Positions 27,301 through 42,300 of a stretch of 62,665 nucleotides of DNA are shown piece by piece. Both the position numbers and the translations under genes were made by a program. Position 1 is the first letter of the stretch, and each line of letters begins with the position of its first letter. Source of the stretch: Saccoglossus kowalevskii (Eukaryota > Hemichordata > Enteropneusta > Harrimaniidae); NCBI RefSeq assembly GCF_000003605.2, contig NW_003109079.1, forward strand, positions 556,052 through 618,716, written 5' to 3'. The notes under the pieces are model-generated. The model ran no database searches. It worked only from the letters and a program-made list of their open reading frames with translations, and was not told where the DNA came from.

Positions 27301-30300
27301 GAAAAATGTATAGTGTTCAAATCATAAGGTTAAACAGGGAAGTGGAAATTTATAAAACTTTGAAGGAAATATTGTTGTTATCTGTAATTTGTAAATATAG
27401 AGAATATTAAAAAAAAAATCAAATTACTTGAAAAGTTGTTAAACTCTTTCAGAAATCGTGGTTGACACTTTCTTCCTGTCAGGGTGGAGGGTATATTTTA
27501 ATTCCATTACATTTTCTTGCAGCCCTGTCGGATTTGATTTAGATTATATATTTTGGATCTGATTAGTACAGTAATACAACTAAAGTGAATACACTGAGTG
27601 TATTTCCCGATTTTACACGCTATGCACATCATGGGCTTATAAAAATAAAGCTTTTTGTTTCGCCTAAAACACTAAAAAACATTCAATTTGCTAGTATATT
27701 CAGTAATTGTAAAAAAACTGGGGAGTATATAATTTTTCCAATCTTGATGTACAGTTGTGTCACTGATTAATTTTTTATAAAACCTGCATCTTAACCCCAA
27801 ATTACACAGACCATATATTCTCCCCCAAAAAAACTTGACAACAAATTACTCAGGAAGTCTACAGAGAGAAACAAATGAATGTTTTCCCTCGGCTGAAATC
27901 GTTTAACACCCTGGAATGCTGTTATTCAGTGTAAAACGCGACAACTCGTAATTTATCGTAAAAGTTGACTCAAGAACAGAGTGTTCTAAAGCCCGTAGCC
28001 AACATTTTCGTAGTAGGCATATCGATCAAAGTGACAACATCAGGGACGGGGATATCCCGATCCACATTGTCCATTCATGATTGCCATATAGGTATGAGTC
28101 ATACACTACTATCTAGAGGGGTCAAACATCTGAAATCATGTGGGGGGGGAATGCTCTGGATAAGCGGAAAAGTGCTTTTTTTTTTCGCTTTTTTTTTTTT
28201 TTTTGTGGTGTGTTGTCATGCATATTATTCCTGGATGTACCAACAGGTTTTCAGTGCTATACCTCACATGCATTTTCTTTTCAACAAATATTCCAGCCCC
28301 CCCCCCCCATGAATTCAAATTGCCTGCCCCTAATTTTTTATTTGCCTACAAAGATGTGTAGTACAGGTAACATCAGGGTAATATTCCTCCACACAGGATG
28401 ATGTAAATGCAAACTTGCCGTTATTGACGTTGAATCGGTTATTCCTAGACGATAACGATACATGTAATATTTAGCATAAAAAGCCATACTGCTGCATATT
28501 GCATATATCAGGGCTGCCGCCATATGACAAACTTAAATTGAAGTATCACACTAGAAAAGGCAACATAGTTCAGCGCTTCCAATGATACATAGAGACGTGG
28601 CTGTTCTAGGTAGCATGTCAGCAGTTAACTCCTATGCTTGTTTTCAGCATTTCATCAAGGATATATAAACTGCAGTGTATTTTTAACTCAATTAAAGATT
28701 AATGTGATCAGACTTTAGAATAAGATTTCAACAACTCAACCTAAATACTCAGTATTCAATTTTATATCAGGCTTCAATTTAATATAAATTTGAATAACTT
28801 CATTTCTGCATTTATATTTTGTTGTTGTTGTTGTTATTTTTTCTTCAATTATTTATATAATACATTTTTTTTCACTTTTATTCTGGGACCTCACACGTAT
28901 TGCTTTTCTAAATCATTTTAGTACCGTATTATATGAGCTTGTAATAATCATGACGAAGTTTTTTAAAGTTCAAAGTTGTTTTTTCTGCCAAAAATATAAT
29001 AATTCACCGTCAGCCTGCTCTCAATTAAACAGTTTTAAATAAACGTTTATCATGATCAAAAATCTCAAATGAAAACATTTCTATAACTACAGTAACAAAA
29101 TCTGATTCACAATGCTGTTCAAAGTTTTGCAGAGCATTTTTAAACGAAATCCACCGAAGAAAGCCACCTCAGTTTGATCCAGGCACCCAGTGAGTCGTAT
29201 AATTTGTAATTTAGGAGTGAATCTAACTACAAGTATTAATGTAATCCTTATATTGCGCCAACTTGGACAGGGACCAAAGCTGACTTCCGTTGAGCAAATC
29301 TCCAAAGACAGCTCGATCAGTACAAAAGAAGAAAGTGTCTGTAATTATGGTTGAGTGGGTGGCTTTCAACTCCTGAAGCACCCATCACACTAATTAGTTT
29401 TACATCTATCATTTCAAATGATACCCCCCTCTTCTCATGTACCCCAATTAAGTTATTCCTACTTGTGTATTTTCTCTTTTCACTAAAAAAATGAAGAAAT
29501 GTATGTAGGACACATGACATAAAATTCCTAAATATAAAAAAGTTAATGGCCAAAAATATAAATGTGGTGTACTTCTAATAAAATAAATATGGTAGTTCAG
29601 CATATTTATGCTTAAGTTTACAGTTGATTTATAAATTTTTAATGAATATTTTAAAACTGCAAATGGCAGTTGAGAACTATCCCACTAATCACAGCAACTG
29701 TAAATTTGACATCATTAGTGCAGATGAATGTAGTTTTGAAATGATTTGAACATAGTCCAATCAGTTTTGTGCTTAGAGAGCTTTACAAAAGTACATCCAA
29801 ATGGTAAATCACAATCTCTGTCTGAATTTAAATCAAATTTATAAATATTTACAAACATTTACTGTTAATAATATTCAAGTGTGATCCAAAATGTGTGTAT
29901 ATGACTGTGTTATTTCACTTTAATGAAACATTTTAATTGTATATTGCCAGAACCACGTACTGTACATGCTATTTGTCAGGATACCAAGCGAATAAGCCAT
30001 AGTATGTTGTAAATGTTTTACGCTTAAAAAAAGTGGAAGTCTATATTGTTCTTCTCAACACCACTTTGCTTGAGTAGCTATGTAACACTGATGATATGAC
30101 AGCTGACTTTATAACTAAATATTTTTGGAATAGAGACTGTTTTCTTATTCGTTTGATGGCCAGAAATCAATGACAACAATGACGCAAAGTGTTCTTGTTT
30201 CTAAACATGCATGAAACGCTAGTCAGCTATGTATGTACTTCAGTTTTCTTTAAGGGTTGATTGTCAGAAACTTTAGCAGAAAGAATAACAAATTTTTTTT

Positions 30301-33300
30301 CTTTCACTTAGTTTCAAGCTACCGTTAGATTTTTATTTCCAGGATGTTTTTTTGCATCACATTTTGCAAAGCTTTCCTCCATCAAATGTGAGATTATTGT
30401 TAATTTATGCAATTTGTTTACTCTGTTATTGTCCCAGAAGTGTTCCCAATGACCAACCCTTTAACCTTTTCACAACCATTCTCACCCAAATTTGTCTGTA
30501 CCTTTTTCTTATATTCTTCAAATATTTTTGAAAATAAACCCTAAGTTTGCAACCAACAGACAAAATTTGAGTAAATTTTTATTTTTTACTCAAAAAATTT
30601 GATTATTTTTGTCCCAATCTTTAGAAGAAAAGTGCAGACTATAAACAGGACTATTTGGTAAAATTGGTGGTGAAAAGGTTATTAAAGATTGTTGGCAGTC
30701 TGTTCAAACTATTGAAAAAAAAAAAACTATAATCATGTTTTTTTTGTTCAAAAAGCTATACGTATTTCATTAAAAACAATTCATCTACTTATGGGCTTTT
30801 GTACTTCAGTATGAAAAACTTTATTGAAGATAAATTATCTGATGACATGCAAAGATTAACCTTTTTTGAGCAGTTTTTATAAGAATTCCTGTTATAACAT
30901 TATTTTAAAAAAATTCTGTCAGGAGTTTTCAATAATTAAGGACAACCATCTTATGACTACATAGATTTTTTCACCATTCCCATTTACCGGGAATTGACAG
31001 ATTCTATGTGTAACTATGGTATTTGTAACTATGTTGATTTTGTGAGTATAAGAATTCTAACAATAAATTTTAGTGGTAATCAACCACTGTAAAAACAAAA
31101 ACTGGAGTACATGTTCTTTATAGTTCATGTCATATAGACAACTGTGAACAAAATAGGATTTTATTCATTATGCAACGAAAAAACAATTATTTCAGCAAAT
31201 CTAATTTAGTATTTATGTAATTTAATTTAGAAAGAATGTGTTGATGTTAATTTGAGTTGAGAGAAAAATGGACAGTGTTAAGAGAAAGCGAAAGGTAATG
31301 AGAAATTGATGGTTGCTGGTTGTTTTAGTTACTAGCGATACCCGCTGCACTTCATTTTTAAAGTACTTTCCATTTCCGGATTAGTCTTAATAAGGAGCCT
31401 GCAAGACCATTGGGTGAATCAGACTTACGAAAAATGTGTGAGAAAATGACTTCATTTTGAGTCAGAGTAGATGTCGGACACTTCCACGTTGATATCAAGG
31501 TGCTAATGATACTATTAGTTAGAATGACAGAAACTTAAATGGGTCTGAAATCCATCGTAATTAAATTTCAGTAAATAACCCCTATTTGTGCCATCACTCA
31601 CTGCTCTACACAAAAACATCAATTGTGTGGGATGGAAAAGCTAGCGACAAAAACACCAATCGTCAATTGACCTCAGGAAAATACCAATAAAGCCAATAAG
31701 TCGCATTCTAGATCAATCTTCATCAGGCACGTCGCGTTGTCACTTAGCCAGTCACATAGCGAAAACTTTCCATCTTGCACGTTACCATTGTGTGTTGATC
31801 AGTCAAGAGGTTTTTTTTCCATAAATCTGGCCATTTTGATTTCCTGTTATTACGACGGTTATGTCTGTATTGGTGCTGATACAATTCTGCAAATCTACAG
31901 GCCGACAACCTTGATCGGTTGTTTTCTCTTTAATTCATTACCGACTCCACAAATTGAACAAAATTATTTCCGACTGAAATCTGTAACACGCATTCTTCTT
32001 CTGCTTAACCGTTGAAAAGTTTAACTTCGTACAAAGCATAGCCTGGAATTTATTGGCTTTTTTGAGTTCTTTCAGAGAAATTAAGCAATGAATATAAACA
32101 AGGCCATGAATTTGATTTAAAAAAAAAACATCCACATAAGCAGTGTATCATCTTGAGTTTGAATGTGTGCATAAGCTGCATTTTTATTGGCCAATGAATG
32201 GACACTTTTTTTTGTCGTCCAATGGTACCAGTAAAGCCAGCCTGGTATGTGATAATAAGATGAACCAGCAACTGCAGCTAGGCATTAATTGTAGAGGTCT
32301 TATAAACTTGATTCTAGGCTATATGAATGCTTCTGGGAGTGTAATAGAAAAGTGTATACACTTCGCAAGTTTTCACTGTTCATGTCTTTATAGTAGAAAA
32401 ACAAATCAGAATAAATCGTCCGCCAAACCTATTACCTCCATGGTAATTTACGCATTGTCTTTGATGCACTAGCTACATTGGATGTCACCCGTTGATTTCA
32501 CCTATAAATTCACTAATACTAAAGTGGTACCAGTTAAATAATGAACACAGTATATTTGGGTATTTTGTACAACCATGTTTTTCTCATACATTTTGTACTA
32601 AAAACAAATTATGTTTGTGCATTTCAGTAAAAAATTGTGCACATCACATCTTTCTTTTTTTAAATGAAGAAAAACAATTTTAAATAAAAAACAAAATTGT
32701 GGACATTGATTTTTGAAACAATTTGTTTTCTTTTTTTTTCTGGTTCTAATCTTCTTCTCCCTCATTTCCAGGCAGTAATTCATTTAATTGATACTAATTA
32801 TTTGAATAGTTTGACTAAAATGTTTCAAAATGTTGCAATAGGGTTTAATACTTGAGGCTGTTATATTACCATGAATGTTAATGTGATACCTCAACTGTGT
32901 TCCTTGTGTTATATTCTGCTATAATGGCCCCACATTTGATATAGGTCCAAAATATTCATATTTTTAGTCATATCACACGTCAGTTAAAACACAGCTGTCC
33001 AGATTTTTGTCACAATTTCTGAAGGAGAAATTTCAATTTTCATGAAAAATCAATAAAAACAATTGTTATGAAAATTTTGGGTACCAGTATTTAAAAAAAA
33101 AAAATTACCAGAAATTTTTATGTTTTTTTCCCTGACCCTTATTGTGTATTCCACATGGCAGATGTCATAATGATCACTTATGTATGGTCACCATTGCATT
33201 CTGGGAAATCATGGGCATGTACGTCTTGCTCAAGACATTGTTGATTTTTTTTTTTTTTACATGTTTACATGGTTTTGAGGTTGGGAAACATCACACTTAA

Positions 33301-36300
33301 CATGAAACCACACCCATTGGTATTCCACCGCATATACAAATCATGAAATTTTAATACCACTACAAAGTGAGATCGGAAACTTGTCATGCGATGATAATTT
33401 TAAATTCAAATTTATGGAATGTGTTAAAAAATTTATGAAAAATGAATTCCACTGTGCAGAAATTGCTATTATGGCCTTATAACTAAATTATAAATGGCTA
33501 GGAGAAAAAGCTTTCTAAAATTTTTAAGTTTTTTTTTTGGGGGGGGGGGTTGGGTTGATAGTATCATTAGAACACTAATGGATCACTGTTAAACATCACT
33601 GGGTCAACTTCATATTGTTTTTATAATTAATTTTTTTATAGCAAAATGAATGAATTAAAGTACCATTATGATAATTATTTGTAAAATTCCATGTAAGTTT
33701 TCTTGTTTCGTGCTTAATGCATTATGTATATAACATGGTTTTGTGGCAAACACAGGTGTGTACATCTACAATATAAAAGTACTGTAGACTACTTTATTTT
33801 CGCTTGGAATTTTATTTCGCTGTTTTCGCTGGAGGGATAATTTCGTGAAAATAAAATCCAGCGAATATATTTTTTTTCCTATATTTCACATTAAGCTGAT
33901 CAAAAATCAGTGAAAATAAATTCCATACAAAACACCCAAAAAGCCCTTTCAGCGAAAATTAATTCCAGCGAAAATAAAGTATACCACAGTACTTTGATAT
34001 TCACTAGACATTCCTGATACTGTTTATAGTTAAACTTCAAGCAAATTAATATTCAAGACATTAAAGCCTATCATTATAGAGATACGTTTCGTGTTTTTAA
34101 TCCACCGTTGCATTTTTTATGCTCTTTCCAACTAGAAATACTTGCAGTTTACGCTAGCAGAAAAGTTTTATTTTTCCCTAGGTGGTCTCCTGGTTTAGCC
34201 TTTAGGAGTGAAATTCAGTCCCTTTTTTTTTAGAAAAAGGTGCAGGGTTTGTGATGTAAGAATAAAAAGCATTTAATGCAACTCAAAACATTTCACATGA
34301 AGCATCTATCAACTTTAAATATTTGTTTACGATCGATTCAGTGTGTCGCCGGCATGTTTCAATGTAGAGCAATATTGGGGCTATGCTATGGTCAGGGTTT
34401 GTGTGTACAACAAGCCAAAATAATAATAATAATAATAATAATAATAATCAACTCTCTACAATGTCCTGTTAGATGCTGAGTCAATTCTGTGCTCGATAGT
34501 GTGCTCATTTGCAGCATTGAATCAACTCAGAATCAAATACTAGTATGGAACTGTGGTTCTTTCATTATTGTTATAGTATATATATTGTTGGTAGTCATTT
34601 GTTTTTTTAGTAAAATGAAGCATACTATTCTTGTAGCCGGTATTTCTTTTCCCCCTGGAAATCATGACAATTTTTGTTCACTGATTATCCCCCCCACCAT
34701 TGAAAATGAAAATGTTCTACAGGCTTCAATATATTGATATTTTGTTTGTTTGTTTGTTTTGTTTTGTTCTCTGCTGGAAATTTCTTTAATTTTGAAAATA
34801 TGTTTCAATTAGTTATTTATAAAATAAATAATTTTCATTGTTATTATTTTATGTGTTTAAAATAAAATAATACACAATTCTTTTATTAAACATCATCATT
34901 ATTAATATGATTTCCTCTTTTATTACAGTCACTGGATGGTTTCCTATTCATACTGAACAATGACGGTAGATTTCTGTACATTTCCGAGACAGTCTCCATA
35001 TACTTGGGCCTGTCACAGGTGAGTTCATCATCTAGCCATCATCATTAAAATTGACAGGTTTATGTAATCCCTGGAATGCAATTGTAGAGATCCTACCTCA
35101 GTTTATTGTGATATCGCTACTTGTAAATTTCATGTTTTATCGTCAGTGCAATTCAGTTTCGACATAAAGGATTGGATCTAGTTCATTTATTCCCCACTGA
35201 AAGAGACAAGACCTACTGGACATGCTTCAGAATAAATGGCTCAGTCAAAAAATTAATAATTTTTTTCTTTCTCAAAAGTAGTATAAGCATGTGTAGTACT
35301 GCTATACTAACAATGTGATGATTTGTTGTTTTTTTCTCCAAGTAGAAATCTTAATTTTCATGAGAACCATTTACATAGCAAACGTTCATTAATTACAAAA
35401 CACGTACAATAAGTTTAGGTCCAAGCACGTTTTGGGGGATGACAAGAACCTTGAGAAATCATTTAATTATTATGTACATTCATTATGTACAGTCTGTGTG
35501 TCCTAAATCTACGTTTTATTATTACGTACATTACTATCTGTGTGTCCTCAATTTACGTCGACTGTACATTACTCTGTCTGTGTGTCCTCAATTTACATCA
35601 ACTTTACATTGCTGTCTGTGTGTCCTCAATTTACATCAACTTTACATTGCTCTGTCTGTATGTCCTCAATCTACGTTTTATTATTACGTACATTACTATC
35701 TGTGTGTCCTCAATTTACTTCGACTGTATATTACTCTGTCTGTGTGTCCTCAATTTACATCAACTTTACATTGCTCTGTCTGTGTGTCCTCAATCTACGT
35801 CAACTTGCGTTGTTATAGGTTACTAAATTCATTTATCCCCTTGAACAGTCACTATGACTGCACAAGACATTTTGCTTTCATTTAATTTTACCTTAAAAAT
35901 ACCCTACAGTATTTCTGTGGGTTTTTATACCCATAATTCAACCGTTATATTTTCCCACTGCTATAAGTTCTCACAATTTAATGATTTAAGGGTGCTCAAA
36001 AGAAAAATTCGCAAAAGTAACGGTGACGTGCTAACTAGAGAACACCCCCCCCCTGTAATCATTACCCCACTACAAAGTGTCACGATTTTCCTTCTACTCA
36101 TCACAAACAAAATTGTTTCACAAATTAAAGCGATTTTAACATTACTTCTTGAATATATTTTCTCGCCAATGTAATCTGATTCCTCCGTGCTGAATTCCCA
36201 AAACTCCAATGGAACTAAATAGTTAAATTCAACGGTGAAATGAAAACAATTAAGAACTATTAAACGCATTTCGCATTCTCATTTCAAGAAGAGAAATAAA

Positions 36301-39300
36301 AGCTAGAGAGGAAAGTGAAATAATAAAAATAATGTAACCATAAAAAATAAACTTCAGAAGCTATTAAATGTTTAAATACATACCAAGTGGTACTCGTACA
36401 ATAAACTCATATCTACAGCAAATTAAGAAGAAAAATAACCCATTGTCACTTAATATCCACGTTAAAAGATACATTTGATATTTTCAAAGCGTCAGATTAC
36501 AATGAGAAGATGCGGCATCATGTGTTTTGTAAAGTAGCTGGCATACTGAATGACTAAAGTACTATTATGACACACGATCTATAGATATTAATACTGTTGA
36601 CTCTATTATTTCTTATCCTATCTCCATAATATTATTGACTCAATAATCCTCGGTTAAATTGACCTGCGCTTCATATATCCAAAAATAAATGGATATCTGG
36701 CAGCCTTTGGGCAACGAGATGCTGAATTATGTCTTTAATATTGTCTAAAATGCATTCAATATTGACATTATCATTGCTACTCCACCTAGATAGCTTGCAT
36801 ATACTATAAAAGTTGGTATAAATAGCATTCGTTGCCTACGGCTATGAGGGCTCAATCATTTTACCTTTAAGCACCGTGATTTGTGGCAGATCGTAGCATA
36901 TTGTACTGTTTTGGATGATCAATTGTTCCACTAGCATTCAAAAATAGGCCATTACAGAAGATAGAAATGCAATAAAGTAAATTGTACAGACAAATATTGG
37001 AACTTGACTAGGAAATGAATGACTAAATAATACACTAAATAAAGATGATACAAAATAAAGCATAGATCAATTTTCATATTATTTTCTTCATTAAGGAAGG
37101 GTTACACTATGTTTATATTTTTATTAGTAATATACATCATGCAAAGAAAATGAGAGATGACAATGTACTTGATAAATGAATGCTCTTAATACACTGCAGT
37201 CTTTTTTTATCTGAGTGAAATTGGAGAAAAGTGGTGGACTGAGACTTGTAACTGTAATTCTTTAGGACAGGTATTGTCAACTCGTAATAGACGTTTCCAT
37301 TCTTGACATTTCAATAGGAACCTAAACAGCCATTTGAGTTGTAGAAGGGGAGCCCAGACGGATAAATTTCTCCGTTTGACGTGTATTAGCATTGCCCAAA
37401 TCAATGAAAATCTCTTGAAAATTGAGAAAAATAGGCAAATTACTGACTTGGGCCAGTCTTCAGGTTGGTCTTTGTCTGCAAACTACCTGCTCTTTGACTG
37501 GAGTCATTTCAAAAGAAGAAAAGAAACGAAAATGTTATTGAGTCAGGATAAAAGCAGAGTATTGGAAGCTAATTGGAATGATTGGAAAATGACAAAGGCT
37601 AGAAATCGGGAGAGAAAATCACCACCGATATTCCGTTTAGTCATTTCCTCTCAGATAGTTGCTAGATGAAGCAGGCAAATCAAAAACAACTGAGGCTGGA
37701 AATGAACAGACACTCTCAAACTCAGAACCCACATGTCTTTAAACTTACAGCAAGTAGTTGGATGTAAATATAAGATACGTACGTTTTTACTCTTACCACA
37801 GCAGTTTAAAATTTGAAATTTAAAAATTTGATCAAAAAAATAAACTTTGATTCGTACTGTACAAACTGTACAAAAGTGCCATGGGTCAGATAAGTACAAT
37901 GACTTAAAAGATAAAATGATAAAAACTATGATAAAGCTTGCTACTGAAAATTGAAATCTTATAATTAGTGGGCCACTAGCAGAAGATTACAATTGCGTAC
38001 TCCTCCCTGATGACTGCGTAAAACATGTGGCTGGTACGGCAATAATGGAGGTCACGACCTGCCACTTGTACTCTACAAATTTTCCCCTATGACAAATATG
38101 AAAATGATGGTTTAATGAAAGTAGAGGGAGATGGAATCCTTGATCAGCGTGTGAGAGATCAAAGAGAAAGTGTATTAGGAAGCTTTAATTATAGGTTAGT
38201 TGAGGGCAGGCCCTGGGAACTGACAGTACTTAAACTGGAGGGGAATTATCTTAAAATGACGAGAGTTAGTAAAGAAGAGAGATAGCGATACACAGGGAAG
38301 TCAAATAAATCTACTCCTGTTTATAGGAACTGTCCTTAGAGTGAAGATCAGAGCAGAGGGCAAACGTAAGTGTCTTACTATCGCGTTGTCTTTGAGACAA
38401 CCTTTAGTGTCATATCCATCAGAGAATTGCTTCAAACGCCACCGCCTGGAACTACGGGAATGGTTTTCTGCCCTGCCACACTACTAGTCAGCATGCCAGG
38501 ATAAGTAATCACAATTAAAGTAATTACATTAATTATAAGGGCAAACACTCTGTATAGATTACGACTCCCTAGTGGACACAAAATTCAAATAAAAATGAAA
38601 ATGTTGAGAAAAGGACATGAGTTGATCATATCAAAATGCTGATTTGAAATGATGATTTGATGTGCATGGCTGTGAGTGTGTTCAACGTAATAGTGCAAAG
38701 TGCGGTTATTAATTTTGCTCAAGTATGGTTCTCCCCTGCAAAATGACACTTGATTCAAGGAAGGAATATGGATAGACATTGACATGCAGTGTGTCTGAAT
38801 ATCTCTATAAATAGATCCAAAAATAAAAGAAGGTCCTTCGCGAGTTCTGCTTGAAATCGCAGCTTCTAACGCATCAATGCTGTTTATAACAATCAGTATG
38901 CTCTGTCAAGTCAAACTCGGATGCATTTTTGGTTTCAAAGTAATATAAAAATGTAAAGATATGTTTTGTTTTTGTGTTTTTTATTACAAGCTATAAAGAT
39001 AAAAACTGTGATTAGACATGCATAGTTGATCTCATTGTTGTAGAATATTGCTATGAAACGAGCTTAATTAACCAGATCAAAAGTTATTGCTATATAGACT
39101 ACGTACCATTGATTCTTGTCTTCAACTTCATCTACTAAATTTTCTGACTGTAAAAATTCAGAACATTTGTTAATTACCGAGTGACATATTTATGAGTGTG
39201 CGCTGCTTGTACTATGTATTTTCGGCATATAAATTCCACTTTATTTCAGTCAACAATAAGAATTTATATCTCCCAATTGTTTTAATCAGTTACTGTGTTA

Positions 39301-42300
39301 GAACGCCTAATTTGAAAGATAAGGTCATTCGCTTTCACCGCCGGTTGACACAGACAGTCCAACCTAATCAATGCAAAGATTTCTTTCTTTTTTTTACGAG
39401 ACGTGAAATTTGTTTGCATGTAATGTATTCTTTTGTATTGAGATCGAAAAATAAAATGGATGTATATTTTTTTTTTATTTGTCGGGGATGGGACAATAAA
39501 TCTGAATGAGGCTTTGTGATTAGTTGTCACATTGTAACACTATCCTTGTTCTCATTGGTCCAAAGTACTTCACAATATTATAACCATGTGACTGCTGAAA
39601 ATAAAGCACACACTCCTGACAAAAACATTATCAACTGTATTCTCTTTTCTATTTATTTTGTTAATGACTTTTTGACTAGAAATTGGGCTTTTTTAACTAA
39701 AATGGGTTTTTAGTTGATGTGATTGATTTTGTTTTATAGTAAACTCAAAATACAGTAAAAATATCATCTCACGCAAATGCTTGAAATGTACATCTGGTAT
39801 CTAGAGAAAAATAGAAATGCCTTTAATCTAGGAATCCAAGATATTTTATATATATATATATAACAGTTGATGAGATCCTCAAAGAGACTGAAATAATATT
39901 TGAGTCACACATAGTTTTGTAAATTTAGTCAAACCCTCCCCTCCCTCTTTCTAGGAGCAGCGAAAATACAATGTTTCACAGTAGAACATCCATTACTAAG
40001 GCAGCAAATTATACAGGATATGAAATTATTGTTCACAAACTTTTTTTTTAATTGACCAACAGGTTGAATTGACGGGCAGTAGCGCATTTGACTACGTGCA
40101 TCCTGGGGACCATGCTGAATTAGCCGAACAGCTAGGCATGAAACTGCCACCGAAAAGTTCCAACTCCAGTGGGGAGGCTGCTAGTGGTAGCGGTGGTAGC
40201 GGTAGTGGTAGTACAGCCAGTACGCCAACCGTATCTTCTCCAATACCGTTACAAGGTAAGAATTAACATACATACTTTACAACTTTACAACTAATGATTC
40301 TGCTCTGCATTTTATAGATGGATAAAATTCTCAATGTTTAGTTTTGCCCACTTTGATTGAAGTTACACATAGTTGTTGCCAACAACTTACTGATTGAAAA
40401 TCGAATGGGAAAATTGGAGCAATAAAATAATGTTTGTATGAAAAGTCCAATAAGTAAATTGTTATAATTTGATCAATCGTGCATCTTGTATGCATAGTAT
40501 GCAAGTATGAGATGAAAGGAATAAGGAATTCTGTTTCCATGGAAACAGGCATCGTGTGAGAAGCAAAGAGAGCTTTGTTAGTGTTAATTGTTTTATTTTC
40601 TTTAAGACAATGAATACAATTGATTTTGCCAAAGAGAATTACCAATATTTATTGAGTTCCAACTTTTCCCTGGCTGTCTAATAAGTAAATGTAAATTGTT
40701 CATATCACTTGTAAGACAAAAATAGAAATATTTTTATTCTGCAATATTTACGCTGCAATGATGTACTATTTTCTTCTTCTTCATTTATCTTTTGTTTGTT
40801 TCATTTTCAAAGTATTTTGGCTGAATTATACCCAAAAGAATGTATGTATGTTTAAAACTGAAGCATGCACTGACTAGAAACCAAGAAAACAAAAAATAGT
40901 GCATGCAAGGTGTCGCAACGAACAAATAAAAAAATTACAAACACCGCAAAAAACAAATTTGCCACCCCCATGATTTCAAATGTTTGTTCCTTAATTTACA
41001 ATCGGCTCAAATACATACTGTATATGATTGATCAGGAAATCTTAATGGATTTTTTTTATTCTGTAAAACTTAAACTGTCTATAAAAGGAACTGAACCTCG
41101 TCTGTTTGCAAATACACAGCATATACTACGGTATATCTTTACTTTTGACATCAGGGCTTCTGTTTCATAGTTCCCATGATCCTCTTTGTCATATCAAACA
41201 CATACTAGTATTCTCACCATCATTTTTTCCATGACATCAATGTGTTTGTGGTTGGTGGTTTTTGAAAACATANNNNNNNNNNNNNNNNNNNNNNNNNNNN
41301 NNNNNNNNNNNNNNNNNNNNNNNNNNNNNNNNNNNNNNNNNNNNNNNNNNNNNNNNNNNNNNNNNNNNNNNNNNNNNNNNNNNNNNNNNNNNNNNNNNNN
41401 NNNNNNNNNNNNNNNNNNNNNNNNNNNNNNNNNNNNNNNNNNNNNNNNNNNNNNNNNNNNNNNNNNNNNNNNNNNNNNNNNNNNNNNNNNNNNNNNNNNN
41501 NNNNNNNNNNNNNNNNNNNCAAATAGATGTCTACAGAAATCCCAAGTATAATTCTCAGCCTGGTACTTTGACTGTTTGACATTAATTGAATTAAAATACA
41601 TGTCAAATTATATCTTCTTTTTTCGCCTTGTTGTACCACCAAAGTACAGGTGGCAACTATGTGTGATCTGCATTTAAAAACCGTTTACAAAAAGGAAGTA
41701 ATATTAAATGCAAATATACTATGTTTTATTTAATAATAAAGTTTGAAATGCTCATTCCCAGTGACATCATCATGCAGTCAGTACAAAGCAAGAGATACAT
41801 ACATGTACCAGTACGTGTTCTCCCCATAACCTTAAATTATGCTAAGATCTATTTCCTTTTCATACCCAATATACAGCTTTTCAAAGTTATATAAACTACC
41901 ACCATGTATAGCAGAATATATTATCAAGAAATGAGGATCCGCCCAAAAATGTCTCTATTCATTATTCTTGATACAAAATACTTAAAGCAAGAATAGTAAT
42001 AATAATATTTTCATAAATTCTTTTTAAAACCTAATTTTTATGCTGATCTGTCATTTAAATAAGACTTGTAATGTTTGAATTGCAAAATCAACTGAACCAT
42101 ATAATAATATTTTCCATACTTTTTCAAAAAATGTGATCAAGGCCTGTATTAAGAAATCAACCATTTGGTCCAAAATTATCAGAGAAATTATAGAAAATAC
42201 AAAAATATCTGCAAAATGTTGGCAGGCAAAAAGGACATGTAGTCTAAAGAGACTGTATTTTTTCTGATGTATCTTAAAAACCTTGAAAACACACAAAAAT

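Larger units (their letters stand above)
20974..34928 (+). other. Intron 3 (14 kb, largest)
   Basis: Holds three family A elements (23436, 26329, 33780), one family B element (30463), a 22 bp minisatellite (26132), a 50 N gap (25490), AAT and TTTG microsatellites and several homopolymers. Repeat-poor, more balanced stretches occur near 24100-24560 and 31320-31760. No open frame is recognisable as protein. Confidence 0.85.

Noticed and set aside
35439-35885. Long overlapping open frames (up to 148 aa) in all three + frames
   Set aside because: They are translations of the 40 bp minisatellite, whose units lack stop codons. The Cys/Leu/Tyr periodicity follows the DNA repeat and appears in every frame.
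41186-41642. Open frames of 105-140 aa across the N gap
   Set aside because: They consist almost entirely of X; the N run suppresses stop codons.
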